64,000 bases of DNA, taken from positions 327,656 to 391,655 of the forward strand of contig ML976695.1 of assembly GCA_010015655.1 (NCBI GenBank), read 5' to 3'. This DNA is from Bimuria novae-zelandiae CBS 107.79. Taxonomy: Eukaryota; Ascomycota; Dothideomycetes; Pleosporales; Didymosphaeriaceae. Made by a program: the position numbers and the translations under genes. The notes below the pieces were generated by a model. The model saw only the letters and a list, made by a program, of their open reading frames with translations. It ran no database searches and was not told where the DNA came from. Shown piece by piece: positions 1 through 11,430 of the stretch. Position 1 is the stretch's first letter. Each line of letters begins with the position of its first letter.

Positions 1-585
1 AATATGTGTTTATTCGAACGCGCATAGTCTAAAAACCCATTGTTATCCTGTTCTCATACAAAAATGGCGGGTGGGCGGATCAATGTTGGTGGGCCGCGCG
101 ATGCGCGCTAAGGGTGGAGACACAATAAAAACGAGCTCCTTCGTAATTAACGCTACAATTGTAGCTATTAAAATACTATAACTAGGAGAAAATTTTACAT
201 ATATAGAAATTATAGAATAATTCTGTGTTATACGCTCTACGTTAATGTGCAGGCGCTAATACGTTACGTAGACGCGTATACTTACTAGTAAGAATTGCTA
301 AAACCTTAACTATTAATATAAGAAGGGACTTCTAAAGTATATATAGTATCTTACTAAGCGAGGACTACCTTCTGCGCGTTAAATAACACAGAACTTTATA
401 TTAATTATTACTAAAAAGGACTTCTCTATATAATAGATTAATTACTTTATTAAGTACTACTATAATTTCTTACTCTTACGATAGACAACTAGACTTAATA
501 GTAATTACTATAATACTAATTTAGTAATAAAATATAGGCTCCACTTTAAGTTTATACCTAAGAAAATTATAAAACATAGTAGCCT
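1..585. other. AT-rich RIP-degraded DNA, no gene recognised
   Basis: Mostly A/T with very high TpA content and no coding frame of note. A short GC-richer patch near 65-120 may be the end of an older repeat, but I cannot assign it to a family. Confidence 0.6.
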
Positions 586-1055
586 TAGTATCGTGTCTAT
601 ACACGCAATGCGCGGATTCGCGAAATGCAACACGAACACTAAAACACCCTCAACTTCAACACGCGACAACTTTACCAATATAGCTCTAATTAACAACGTG
701 CTTGCAGAGCTAGAATCGTTAGAACCTAGAGAGAGCTTTTCTTACAGAAAAATTATAGCTAAGTATAGTGCCTGGCCATTAACTTTATCGCGAAGACATT
801 AAGCTATAACGCGTCTCTACGAATAGCAAGTAATTAATTAATAAAAGCTTACTTTATAATAAGAGCAAGAACTTATACATTATATTAAAAGACTTATAGA
901 GAGATATATACCTCCTACTAGAGAGATAATGTAGAACTTTACCTTTATAATAGCAAAAGAGCTAGTTAGCGAGTGCTAGGTTACCTGCTTTATTAACTAA
1001 TATAGTATTTATTTTATCTTATAATATATAGTCGATATAGACAGTAATCGCTATA

Positions 1056-1120
1056 ACGTACTTCACAAGCGAGTGTCCGATACAAGCGAGTGTCCGAAAA
1101 CGCCAAGACCCCACCAAAAC
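1056..1120 (+). repeat. Left terminal inverted repeat of element A with duplicated sub-repeat
   Basis: The motif ACAAGCGAGTGTCCGA occurs twice in direct orientation (about 1065-1080 and 1082-1097), followed by AAACGCCAAGACCCCACC. The matching right end (2863-2909) has the same sequence but only one copy of the sub-repeat. Confidence 0.85.
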
Positions 1121-1145
1121 GTATTATCACCTATATTATAACGCG

Positions 1146-2800
1146 ATGTCTTAACTACCTAATTAGCTACTAGAGTTAAAAGAAGCTTGATTACAGCTTA
1201 CGCTTTAGGCTATTAAATAAGACGCGATACTTTTAATTCCGCGCGCTGTAGCAATTTATAGCGCTTTAGAAAGAGTAATAAGGCGAAGACGCGCTAGAGT
1301 AACCTTTCGACCTAATTATACGCCTAACTCTATAAATCTTCTAGCGATAGAGGAGCAGGTGATTGTTTACTATATACTTAACCTAGACGCGCGAGGATTC
1401 CCTCCCCGGCTTGCTACTATTAAAGATATAGCTAATTCTTTGTTAGCTAAGCGGCGCTGTAAGCCTGTTAGCCAGCACTAGGCTGCAAACTTTGTAAAGC
1501 GCTAGCTAGAGCTCCAAGTTAAGTTTAATTAAAAGTACGACTATAAGAGAGCTCTCTGTGAGGATCCTGAGGTTATACAAGGCTGGTTCCGGCTTGTAGA
1601 GAATACCAAAGCCAAGTATGGTATCCTAGACGAGGATACCTATAATTTCGACGAGACTGGCTTCATGATAGGCATGATATTAATAGGAGTAGTTATTATA
1701 GGCTCTAAGCAACGAGGCAGGCTAAAGAGCGTATAGTAAGGCAATTAGTAGTGGACTTTAGCTATCTAAGGCGTTAATGCGATGGGCTAGGCGATTCTAC
1801 CCTTCCTTATCTTCTAGGGCAAGCACCACCTCTCTATCTGGTATAAAGAGAAGGATCTACCTCATAATTGGGTTATTACAGTCTCTGAGAACGGCTAGAC
1901 AACAAATAAGCTTAGTCTATAGTAGCTAAAGCACTTTAACGCGCATACAAAAGGGCGTACTATTAGTAGCCATTGGCTACTTGTTATCGACGGCCACGAG
2001 AGCCATAACTCGCTTAAATCCCAGCAATACTGCAAAGATAACAAGATTATTACTCTCTGTATGCCTCCACATTCGTCGCACCTCCTGCAGCCACTAGATG
2101 TGGGGTGTTTCTCGCCGCTAAAGAAGGCGTATGGGCGCCAAGCCAAGGATCTAATGCGCAACCACATTACGCATATCACTAAAATTAAGTTCCTACCTTA
2201 CTTTATTACTACTTTTAAGGCTGTAATTACTTAAAGTAATATTAAAGGAGGCTTTAAAGGCGCTAGCCTTATTCCCCTTAACCTAAAAGTAATAATATTA
2301 AAGCTTAACGTCCGTCTGCGTACGCCTTCGCCTTATACTATACATAATAGTATATGGCAGTCGCAGACGCCTGGCAACACCCTAGAATTTAGGGCACAAT
2401 CGACGCTAGTAAAGGAGAGGATTTAGAGGCACCTAGATAGTTCCCTAACAAGCATGGTTAAGGCCTTTAAAAAGGTAGTAAAAGGCGTAGCAATAGTAGC
2501 GCATAAGCTAGTATTAGCGTAAAAGTAGATTACTAAGCTACAAGCTGCTAATGAGGCCGCCACACGATAGAAATTATATAAAAGAAAGCGACTACAGCAG
2601 GAAGAAGTTCTTATAGCTAAAGAGAGCTAGTAGCTAGCTACTCTAAAAGACTTTAAGACGCGTAGTAATAAGAAGAAGGCAAAGAAGATAGTGCGCGCTA
2701 ATAAAGACAAATTTACTTAATGGCGCTGTAGACGTTGCGGTAAAGTTGGGCATAATTCGCGCACGTGTAAAGAAGAAGTAGAAGTAGATTCTGAGTAGAT
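1146..2800 (+). pseudogene. Fot1-like DDE transposase with C-terminal zinc knuckle, inactivated
   Basis: From the ATG at 1146 one frame can be followed to about 2800. Visible motifs in order are DARGFPPRL (HTH region), YNFDETGFMIG around 1641-1680 (first catalytic Asp), VIDGHESHNS around 1983-2012 (second catalytic Asp), and PPHSSHLLQPLDVGCFSPLK around 2064-2125, the signature before the third acidic residue. The C-terminus (about 2722-2778) has CRRCGKVGHNSRTC, a CCHC zinc knuckle. About a dozen in-frame stops sit where Gln or Trp is expected, consistent with RIP C-to-T changes. The protein would have catalysed TA-specific transposition; it is dead as read. Confidence 0.85.
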
Positions 2801-4558
2801 TAGCCTACTACAATTCCTTATAAATATATATGCGCGTTCTGTACTATTGTGTAGAGTATAGATTTTGGTGGGGTCTTGGCGTTTTCGGACACTCGCTTGT
2901 GAAGTATGTTAAAGCTAATTTACAAAATAAATATCGCCTCTATTTCCGCTTTTTATATAGCATGATTAATTAATATCACATAGATTCTCGCTATATTTAC
3001 AATATAGATAATAACGACTACCTAATTAGTATTATAAGTAGATTAAAGAGGATATTGAGCAGACAAATATAAGAGAAGAAGGAGGTTAAGATATTACTTT
3101 AGAATAGCAATCGGACGTAGATTATACTCTTAACATATATTTACGCTAATAAATTAGCTCTACTACTAAGCCTTAACTATAAGACTACTAATAAGGACAT
3201 CTAATTAAGCTAGGTAAAAGATATCAAGATAAGATATTGTAAAGTTTTTATTACCTTATTACCCTTTAGCTAGATAAATAATAATACTAGGCTTATCTAG
3301 CTTAAGCAAGTATCAATCGTTATATAAAAGAGAAAGCTTAATAATTATATTAACTTTTAATCCTAGATAGCTATAGATTTTATATTACTATAGACTTCAT
3401 TAACTACTATAATTAAAATAGAATCTTACTTACTATTCCGCTCTATTATTTAACTTATACGCTTTAGCCCCTTAATATTATAATATTTAAGCCTTTATTA
3501 ACTGCCTACTTAGCTAAGCTCTTAAAATACCTTCACGTGGGCTAAGGCTTAATTTTTATTATAAAAGGAGATTTCTTCCCTCTATTTTGGAAAGTATAGG
3601 TAGATTTTTTTAAAGAATTAATAATCTTTAGCTTTTTTACAGTAACAGGCATATTACTACTAAATCCTAATATAATTCTTAATAGATTTACTAGATCTTA
3701 AGAATTAATAGAAAGCTCTCTAGTGTTACTTCATAATTATAACTAAAAAAAGATAGATAGGCTTGTATAATTAGTAGTAAAAGATTAGAGTAGTTACGAT
3801 ATAAAGAAGCTTCGTTAATCCCTCTACTACCTATTTGTCTAAAATAAGCTACTTAAATATAAAGTAGATAGGACTAAGTAGGCACTATTTATTAAGGAAA
3901 AAAAAGGTAAAACTTTAGATTTTTAATAGTATTAATAGTATTAAGAGTATTAAGAGAATTATAGTAGAGTAGTCCACTAGTTACTAAGGAAAGTAAGGGA
4001 GGCACGTATTTATTAATTTATTAAGGAGTAAGAAGATAAGTAATAACAACATTAAAAAGTAGAAATAGTAAAGCTAAAGAAGGTAAATAAGCTATATAAG
4101 GAGAGAATTTAGTAGGAAAAGCGTGCAACGCGAAAGACAGCTAAGAAGGTAAAGGAGAAAGAGAAGGTTAAAAAGGCACCTTAGTGCGCTACCTAAAAGT
4201 CTGCCTATAACGCAGAAAAAGCTCTACAATTATCCTAAAAGGGTAGGAGAAAGGCCTCTCAGCCACCTCTATAGAGTAGAAAGCGTTAGAAACGTGTTAT
4301 TAATACTACAAATGTTAGGGAGGCCTTAGATAGCGCATCTACTATCCTAACGAAATCTATACGCAGCCGCCACAATATTAAGCTTCTAAATAGATTTAAA
4401 TAATGTAAATAAATTGTAGCTATCAACTTATTATCCTATAAGAAAATCTTATAATAATATTAATTATAAGTAATTATATAGCCTTTTTACTAATAGAGCG
4501 TTTATAGTATTAGTATTACATTGCGCGAATCTGCGCATTGCGCGCACAGAGAAGGTAT

Positions 4559-5059
4559 ATACTATGGGATAATAAAAAAAGTAATATTTTTAATAACATT
4601 TTAAAATAGTTATAAATTAGCCTCTAGTAAGGTTAAAGTTAGGCGAAATGTATAATTTAGAAGAAAAATTTCTATATTTATTAGCTTAAAAAATTAGTTT
4701 ATACTAAGTTAGCAGGAGGAAAATGGAAAAATTTAGTATACTTTATTTTTTATTATTAAACTTTACCTATTTATAACTTTTCAACTAGCGTATAAAAATC
4801 TACTAAAATTGCACTAGCTAAAATAGGCCTAGAGTTAATTAGTTAGTAACTTTTTTGAGGCCAGTTTACTACCTAGTAATAACTTATTAATAAGTTTAAC
4901 AAAAGGGGGATCTGCTTACATAATATATATACATGATAAATTATTAAGATTAAAGTATAAATTAATATCTTTCTCTACATAGTTTCCTTTTCTCCTATTT
5001 CCTACAAATTCTGCTAAAATTCTGCCAAAATAACATATTAATTTTCTAAATATATACAA
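4559..5059. other. AT-rich DNA, no gene recognised
   Basis: Very AT-rich with no readable protein. It probably includes the left flank or end of the Tc1-like relic that follows, but I could not find convincing inverted repeats. Confidence 0.5.
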
Positions 5060-5650
5060 GAAGTTCAATGTCATTTAGAAACTAATGCTTCTATTTTTAC
5101 TATTTCTACTATTCTTAAAAAGCCTAAGTCTAGTATTTATAATACTATGGACCAAATTGAGGAAAAAAAGTGTGTTAAAAGACAATAATAAATAGGTTAA
5201 AAGAGGGAGACAAACCAAGACCTCTTTAAAGGAGATAAGAGTTACCAACAGGAACTTAGAAAGTAGTCCTAACAAGGCTATTAATAGGCTATTATACGAA
5301 AAGAACTTTAATATCTCTACTAAAAGTCTCTAGAGACTTTTAAAAAAGGAGGGATATAGAACAAAGACCTTAACACAAAAGTCTTTTCATATAAAAAAAA
5401 GCTAGAACTAGGCTAGATTTCGCTAAAAGTTAACAAGAAGATATTAAAAATATTGACTTAACTAAAGGTATATTTTCCAATAAGTCAGTAATTGAAAGAG
5501 TTCACGAGGGTAGGATAAAATACTATAGAACAAGGAAAAGTTCTACTAGAAATTCTAAAATGTATAGTACAAATAACAAAAGTAAGTTTCTAATTAATAT
5601 ATATTATAGAGAAAACTATTTTGGAGATTTTAATAATTTTGGTTTTTTAA
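5060..5650 (+). pseudogene. Tc1-like transposase relic
   Basis: Read with frame changes, the plus strand gives a Tc1-type order: a paired-HTH-like start (ILKKPKSSIYNTM), the linker RGRQTKTSLKE, then RLLKKEGYRTKTLTQK before the catalytic core. Further on, FSNKSVIERV resembles the FSDES-type block holding the second catalytic Asp (here Asn). This is followed by RIKYYRTRKSST and a weak remnant of the region around the third acidic residue. Several frameshifts and stops make it non-functional. Assignment to Tc1/mariner rests on these short blocks only. Confidence 0.45.
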
Positions 5651-5708
5651 TAGCTGTACTACTAAGTTATAGCCCGCAATATTGTTCTTTAAAGGTTAGG
5701 GTTCAATA

Positions 5709-7870
5709 AGTAAGCGTGACAAGCAAGCAAACGCCGTACTCTACTAATTTCTTATGCCTTTATAGCGACCTATTTTAATAATACAATAAGATTATGGCAT
5801 ATGATTACTATACTAGTTTAAATAGTATGTATAGGTTCTATCTTATATATTTGCACGTTATAACTAGTCTTCTTACAGTGGTTGTAGCGTGTTAAAGCCT
5901 ACTAATTAGTACTTAATCGCGTCCTATCTTTATATATTTCTCTTTCTAGCTACTACTTAACGTCCTTATAAGTATGAATCTCCTCTATCTCTGCCTTTGT
6001 TAAGGTATCTTATTACTGTATTCGCTTTTTTTTTCTTTTTACGTACTATAGTAGCCTTATTAGCCTTTTTAAGCCGCTTAATTTAATTACGTATAAGCGT
6101 AGCTGTGTAAACTATTACCTTAGCACCTTTTTTAAGCTAATTAAGCGGTAAAATAATAAAAAGTAGGTAATAAGCACTTATACTTTTGAATTCTATTAGA
6201 AATTAATGTTAATTTTGTCTCTAGCTTGCGCACGTTACTTATTTTTTTTTAAAAAAGGTAACGTTGAGTAAAGGCGGTATTGGCTAAAAAGTTTAATATT
6301 AATATTTAATTTTACTATCTTTAGGTTATATAGGACTAGGGAAGCGCCTTTAAAACTTGCGTAAATATTCTCCTATATAATTACCTACTTATAGGCTACG
6401 CAGAAGGCTAGTAGGAACTTTAGCTTTATAATATAGCTAATATAGTTACGTATTAGACTGTTAATCTAGTGACTATACGCGCGTTTTAATAGCGAAAAGT
6501 AGCTTATATTAAGTAGCTATAAGAGATATAATAAGTATAGTAGCATATATAAAGTTTTTATATTATTCTCTTAATAAATTAACTAAAATTTAAGTAAGTT
6601 ATAGTATTTATATTTATTAAGTATAAATAGCTAGCCCGCGTCTCGCCTACGCTTTACTATATACTTAATAAAGTACCTTAACTACTCTACGCTAAGCATA
6701 TGAGTAGTTTAGCTATTATTACTAATAGTAAAAGCCTAGCCTCGTAGTATATTATTATCCTAGTACTAGATAGAAAGGTAATACTAGCTAGTAAAGTTAG
6801 TAAAGGGCAGGATCGCCTAGCTAATAGCATTCATTTTATAAATTACTATAACCTACTTACGATTACTTAGCTACATAGCCTTAGGTCCATCTTGTCTCTC
6901 TAAGCCTATAATAATAAGATAAGCTAATATTCTGCCTATTGTAAAGCTAATCTTATTAAAGTAAAAATATTCTTGCTATAAATACTATAGGTAGCCTTCG
7001 TACACGCTATAAGCTTAAACTAAGCCCTAATAGCCTCTAGATCTTGATATAAAGCTCTCTACTAATTATATAGTAAGGCTAACTATTTACTTAATAAGGT
7101 TACATAACTTCTTTTTACTAATCTTGCTAGCGCCTTACTTAGTAAGTAGCTTATTTACTATATCTCATATAGCACCTAGCGTGGACAAATATTTTCGCGA
7201 ATCTAGATTAAGTATCTACAAATCAATAATTACCTCCTCTTTTAGCTTTATAAGCTTTTTTAAGTTCGGCTTATAACCGTACCGCGCAGGCTTGCCAGTG
7301 CGTTAGTAATAGATTATTCTTATTACAAGAGTAATAAGTACAGGTATTCTAGGCCTAGGCAGGCTAGATTTATATACTATGTTTAGCATCTACGTATAGG
7401 TATAAGACTTTAAATAAGGAAAAAAGGTCTTTTACCCCTATTTAATATAGAATTATCTATCTCGCTTAACTAGGTGCTAATACCTAAATAGCTAGCGTCG
7501 TTTCTAAATAATTAGAAGTAAGCTTTAAAGTATAGGCTATTAGACCTTTAGGTTTTAGCTCCTAAAGTAAAAGTTTAGAAGTAAAGGCCTAGCTTCTAAC
7601 TCTTATTTATCTATTAACGTACTATTATTAATAGTATGTCTAGACTATCAGGTTGCCTGGAAAGTTAATATAATCATTTTATTAAATACGTTCAAGACTA
7701 TTACAGCATTTAAATAGTTTTATATTTCTTAAGATATAATAGATTAGATAGCAAGATAAACATCTACTTTATTTAGCGCTATTTAAGTAACGTTATGTAA
7801 AGCTATTATACGTTAAGGTAAGAGAGTTACGTAAACTTAGTAGAGTGCAGCACTTGCTTATTAGACACGT
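5709..7870 (-). mobile_element. Fot1-like transposon B, heavily RIP-mutated
   Basis: The left end (AGTAAGCGTGACAAGCAAGC, then CGCCGTACTCTACT) is matched by the reverse complement of the right end (ACGTGTCTAATAAGCAAGTG, then GCACTCTACT). TA lies outside each end (5707-5708 and 7871-7872). The interior around 6700-7000 aligns by eye with the reverse complement of element A's DDE region, so the transposase ran right to left. It is about 2.16 kb, some 300 bp longer than A, so it may carry a small extra insertion. No open frame survives. Confidence 0.65.
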
Positions 7871-7879
7871 TATAGATTA

Positions 7880-9820
7880 ACGTACTTCACAAGCGAGTGC
7901 ATCATACAAGCGAGAGCATTACTCTGCCAAGATCCTACTAAAATTTATACTCTACACGATCGTACAGAACGCGCATAAACAGTTATAAGAAATTATAATA
8001 GGCTAATTTACTTAGAATTTAGTTTTATAAACTACTTATAAGTTATTTTATTATACCTAGACTTGCTATAGGATTTATAGTACTATTAAATTGATTTATT
8101 TTTATTAGTGTATATCTTTTTTTTCCTTTTCTTATTACTAAGGGCCTTAAAGTCTTTTAAAGTACCTAATTACTAGCTATTAGTAGCTATAAGTACTTCT
8201 TTTTACTATATTTACTTTTTTTATGTAATTTTTATTGCATATTAGCCTTATTAGTAGCTTAAAGCTTAGTAATCTACTTTTATACTAATACTAGCTTATA
8301 TGCTACTACTACTACGCCTTTTACTATCTTTTTAAAATTCTTAATTAGGCTTATTAAGAAACTATCTATATATTTTTAAACTCTCTCCTTTACTAGCGTT
8401 AATTATAATATTAATTTTAAGATATTCCTAGGCGTCTATACTTACCGCGTACTATTATATATAGTGTAAGGTGAAGGCATACGTAGATAGACGTTAAGCT
8501 TTAATATTATTATTTTTAGATTAAAGAAAATAAAACTTGCACCTTAACAACCTTTTTAAATATTTCTTTAAATTATTATTGCCTTAAACGTGGTAATAAA
8601 ATAAGATAAAAACTTAATTTTAGGAATATACGTATTATAGTTACATATTAGATCCTTATCTTGGCGCCTATATGCTTACATTAATAGCTAGGAATACCCG
8701 ATATCTAGTAACTATAGGAGGTGCGACAAATATAGTAGCATATAGAAACTAATACGTTTATTATTTTTATGATATTACTAGAATTTAAGCGTGTTATTAA
8801 TCTTATAGCTTTTAATAATAAGTAGCTAATAGCTACTAATAGTACGCCCTTTTATATACGCGTTAAAGTGCTTTAGCTACTAATAGTACACCCTTTTATA
8901 TATATATTAAAGTGCTTTAGCTACTATAAACTAAGCTTATTGATTGTCTAGCTATTCTTAGAGACTTTAAAAATCTGGTCGCGAGGTAGATCCTGCTCTT
9001 GGTACTAGGCAGAAAGGTGGTACTTACCCTAAAAGATAGTAAAGGGTGGAATCGCCTAGCTTATCGCATTAACGTCCTAGATAACTAAATCTACTTTTAC
9101 TAACTTCACTATATACTTTTTAGCCTGCCTTAATACTTAGAACTTATAATAACTACTCTTATTAATATTATGCCTATTATAAAGATAGTCTTATTAAGGT
9201 TATAGGTATCTTTATCTAGGATACTATACTTAGCTTTAGTATTCTTTATAAGCTAGAACTGGTTTTATATAACTTCGGAACCCTTATAGAGGGCTCTTTT
9301 ATATTTATGTTTTTAATTAAACTTAACTTAGAGTTTTAGCTAGCACTTAGTAAATTTTATAGCTTAATTTTAACTAATAGGCTTATGGCCCTACTTAGCT
9401 AATAAAAACATTAACTATATCTTTTATAGTAATAAGTCAGTGTAGAAATCCTTACGTGTTTAGATTAAGTATATACTGAATAATTACTTACTCTATTTAT
9501 AGCGTTAATAGTATAATTACGTTCAAAGATAATTCTAGCATGATATCTGTAATAGGCTACTCCCAGTAAGCACCTAGCCCCTTACAATATCTACTTAGTA
9601 AGCTTTAAATAATATTATAAATAGCTATAGCGTATTACTAACTTAGTATAATATTTTATTTAATATTCTAAAGCGTAAGCTATATATAAACTTCTTCTAA
9701 TTATAATAACTAATTAGATAGTAAAGATATCACGTTATACTATTATTATTAATATATTTTAATACGGTATTAGTAGAGTAATACACTTGCTTGTGTAATA
9801 CACTCACTTGTAAAGTACGT
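7880..9820 (-). mobile_element. Fot1-like transposon C, heavily RIP-mutated
   Basis: Both ends begin ACGTACTTCACAAGCGAGTG-like (left) and its mutated reverse complement (right), flanked by TA at 7878-7879 and 9821-9822. The interior is recognisably the reverse complement of element A; for example the region 8870-8950 corresponds to A's segment upstream of VIDGHESHNS. A duplication of about 60 bp near 8820-8940 repeats the stretch around CCCTTTTATATA. All coding capacity is lost. Confidence 0.75.
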
Positions 9821-9822
9821 TA

Positions 9823-10169
9823 TAAATATTTAATTAGTATTTTAAATTATATAGCCTCTACGTAACTATAGTAATAGTATGGTCAGTAATTTTAATTACA
9901 TAGCTTTTGCGTAATTATAGTAATAGTATAGCCCCTATAGCTTTAGTAGGATTTATAGCTTACTATATATACTAGCGTCTCCTTATAGACTCCTTATAAT
10001 GTTATGTAGCCTTTTTAGCTTGTTTAATATAACTTTAGAGCTATTTCTAAGCGCTATAAGCCTTTTAAGCCTATAATTACTTCGTAGTCTTTATTAGAAT
10101 TTATAATTAATACTATCTAGCTAGGAGTCAGGGAGCGTAAGGATTTTATAGTAACTAATTGTGGCATAG
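9823..10169. other. AT-rich DNA, no gene recognised
   Basis: A/T-rich spacer between element C and the dispersed repeat. No motif or coding frame is recognisable. Confidence 0.5.
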
Positions 10170-10690
10170 TATAAGAGAGTTACGTAACTACTTAACAAGC
10201 TTAACTTAGTCTTAAGAGTAAGGTACGTTATAATTAAATTAATAAGAATCTAAACTGAACATAAATAATAAATTAATAAATACATTAAACATAAAAATAG
10301 AAGTTTATTTTTAAGTATCTATATACTTCGCTTACTTGAAATGCTTCACGCAAGTATAGCGAGCAAGTATAGCTATCATATACCTTTACTTAATCTATTT
10401 AACACCCTTATTAATACAAGTAAGCTATTAATACCCCTTTCCTGTCTTATAGTACTCCAACTTAGGAACTAATCCTAGCTAACTTTGGGACTAGGTACCT
10501 TGAAGGGCTTAATATTAAAGTGTTATAAGGATTATACGTATCTAAGCCTATTCTTAGTAAAGGGAGAATAGGTTAAAGTTAAATCGACTTGTAGGGATTT
10601 AATAGTAAAGAGTTAGTAAGATAATAATATAGGTTATAAATAATTTAATCCTATAATAAACTATACAATAACTAACTTAGAGGTATGCTT
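10170..10690 (+). repeat. Dispersed repeat copy 1 (shared with 33.0-33.2 kb and 42.8-43.15 kb)
   Basis: The segment around 10430-10540 (AAGCTATTAATACCCC, then a GGAACTAATCC and GGGACTAGGTACC region) recurs at about 33115-33200. The segment around 10560-10680 (GGTTATAAATAATTTAATCC-type) recurs in reverse complement at about 43000-43130. The copies differ mainly by transitions. It may be an LTR or non-autonomous element; the limits are approximate and I cannot name the family. Confidence 0.55.
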
Positions 10691-10694
10691 TGTA

Positions 10695-11107
10695 AATGGA
10701 TTGGGTCGCAGGACCACAGTTGGGTTTAACTAAGCAGAACACCAAAATTCTGACTTTTAAACTCTATTTTATTTTATAAATAGAGGAGCTATACTTATGC
10801 AATTTTAATATAAGTTGTATATATACATTAATAGTAATATATTCAATTTTTAGAAAATTATACAATATATTGAGCCGTGCATCCTAAAAAATACGTAACA
10901 TATTACTAAAAGGGTAGTTTCTCTCTTGAGTAAATATAAAATATAGACTTTTATATATATATATATATAACTTATATATATATACCTTATACTATATTTG
11001 CAAAAGAATAGCTCCTATATTTATTAAGTTATAAAGAGTTTAAAGTGTAGAAATTTAGTGTTTTACTTAGTCAGACCCAACTGTGGCCCCTACGACCCAA
11101 TCTATTT
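10695..11107. repeat. MITE-like element with about 75 bp inverted repeats
   Basis: The left arm reads GGATTGGGTCGCAGGACCAC, then AGTTGGGTTTAACTAAG. The right arm is its reverse complement with a few transitions. TA flanks both ends (10693-10694 and 11108-11109). The roughly 250 bp between the arms is A/T-rich and non-coding. Length, TIRs and TA target fit a miniature Tc1/mariner-type element. Confidence 0.75.
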
Positions 11108-11109
11108 TA

Positions 11110-11428
11110 CCAGCATAGCCACTACCCTATTAGCGTCTTTTTTTGGTATTTGTGTTCCTAAGATTCATAGAATTGTAGTAAGACTACATAATATCCTTGA
11201 TTAATTTTTTTATGCTTAGCTTAACTATAGAGTTATTAAGGTGGCCTAATAGATTATTGCTAGCTATAGAGCTAAGCTATAAGTATATATATAATTAATA
11301 TTATTTACTTGTTAATATTATTTTAAATAACTCGCTTTATAGCTTTAATTTTATATAGAGGCCTATTAAAGATTCGCTTTAAGAGGGAGGTACTACTAAG
11401 TAAAAGGTCATTTTTATCTACATTATAT
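11110..11428. other. AT-rich DNA, no gene recognised
   Basis: A short spacer between the MITE-like element and Fot1-like element D. No recognisable content. Confidence 0.5.
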
Positions 11429-11430
11429 AT

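Larger units (their letters stand above)
1056..2909 (+). mobile_element. Fot1-like (Tc1/mariner-pogo) transposon A, nested, TA-flanked
   Basis: The element is bounded by long terminal inverted repeats. The left end starts ACGTACTTCACAAGCGAG and the right end is its reverse complement (CTCGCTTGTGAAGTATGT). TA flanks both ends (1054-1055 and 2910-2911), the target duplication of this superfamily. At 1854 bp it has the usual Fot1 length. It is the least RIP-mutated of the Fot1-like copies here: long stretches of transposase still read cleanly. It lies inside the pogo-like element, so it arrived later. Confidence 0.88.
608..4396 (+). pseudogene. Pogo-type transposase pseudogene (HTH plus DDE), interrupted
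   Basis: The left part (608-1055) reads as a helix-turn-helix N-terminus with SLEPRESFSYRK and LTLSRRH, followed by a PPTREIM segment, all typical of pogo/Tc5-like transposases. The frame resumes after the nested element at about 2912: NKYRLYFRFLY, a degenerate first catalytic Asp region (YNIDNND, with D replacing the usual E), LLTYIYANKLA and SLNYKTTN. Near 3640-3700 it reads the late family signature TGILPLNPN-like, then a Lys/Glu-rich tail ends near 4396. Many in-frame TAG and TAA codons sit where the family has Gln or Trp, so it cannot be translated. Functionally it would have cut and pasted the element at TA sites. Confidence 0.65.
592..4558 (+). mobile_element. Pogo-like DNA transposon, RIP-degraded, split by a nested Fot1-like element
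   Basis: The ends carry a degenerate terminal inverted repeat: CACGCAATGCGCGGATTCGCG-type sequence at about 602-632 is matched in reverse complement at about 4515-4546, with a similar TAGTAT motif just outside each end. Removing the nested element at 1056-2909 leaves about 2.1 kb, a normal length for this class. The interior encodes a decayed transposase read from left to right. Outer limits are approximate because the inverted repeats have diverged. Confidence 0.72.
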
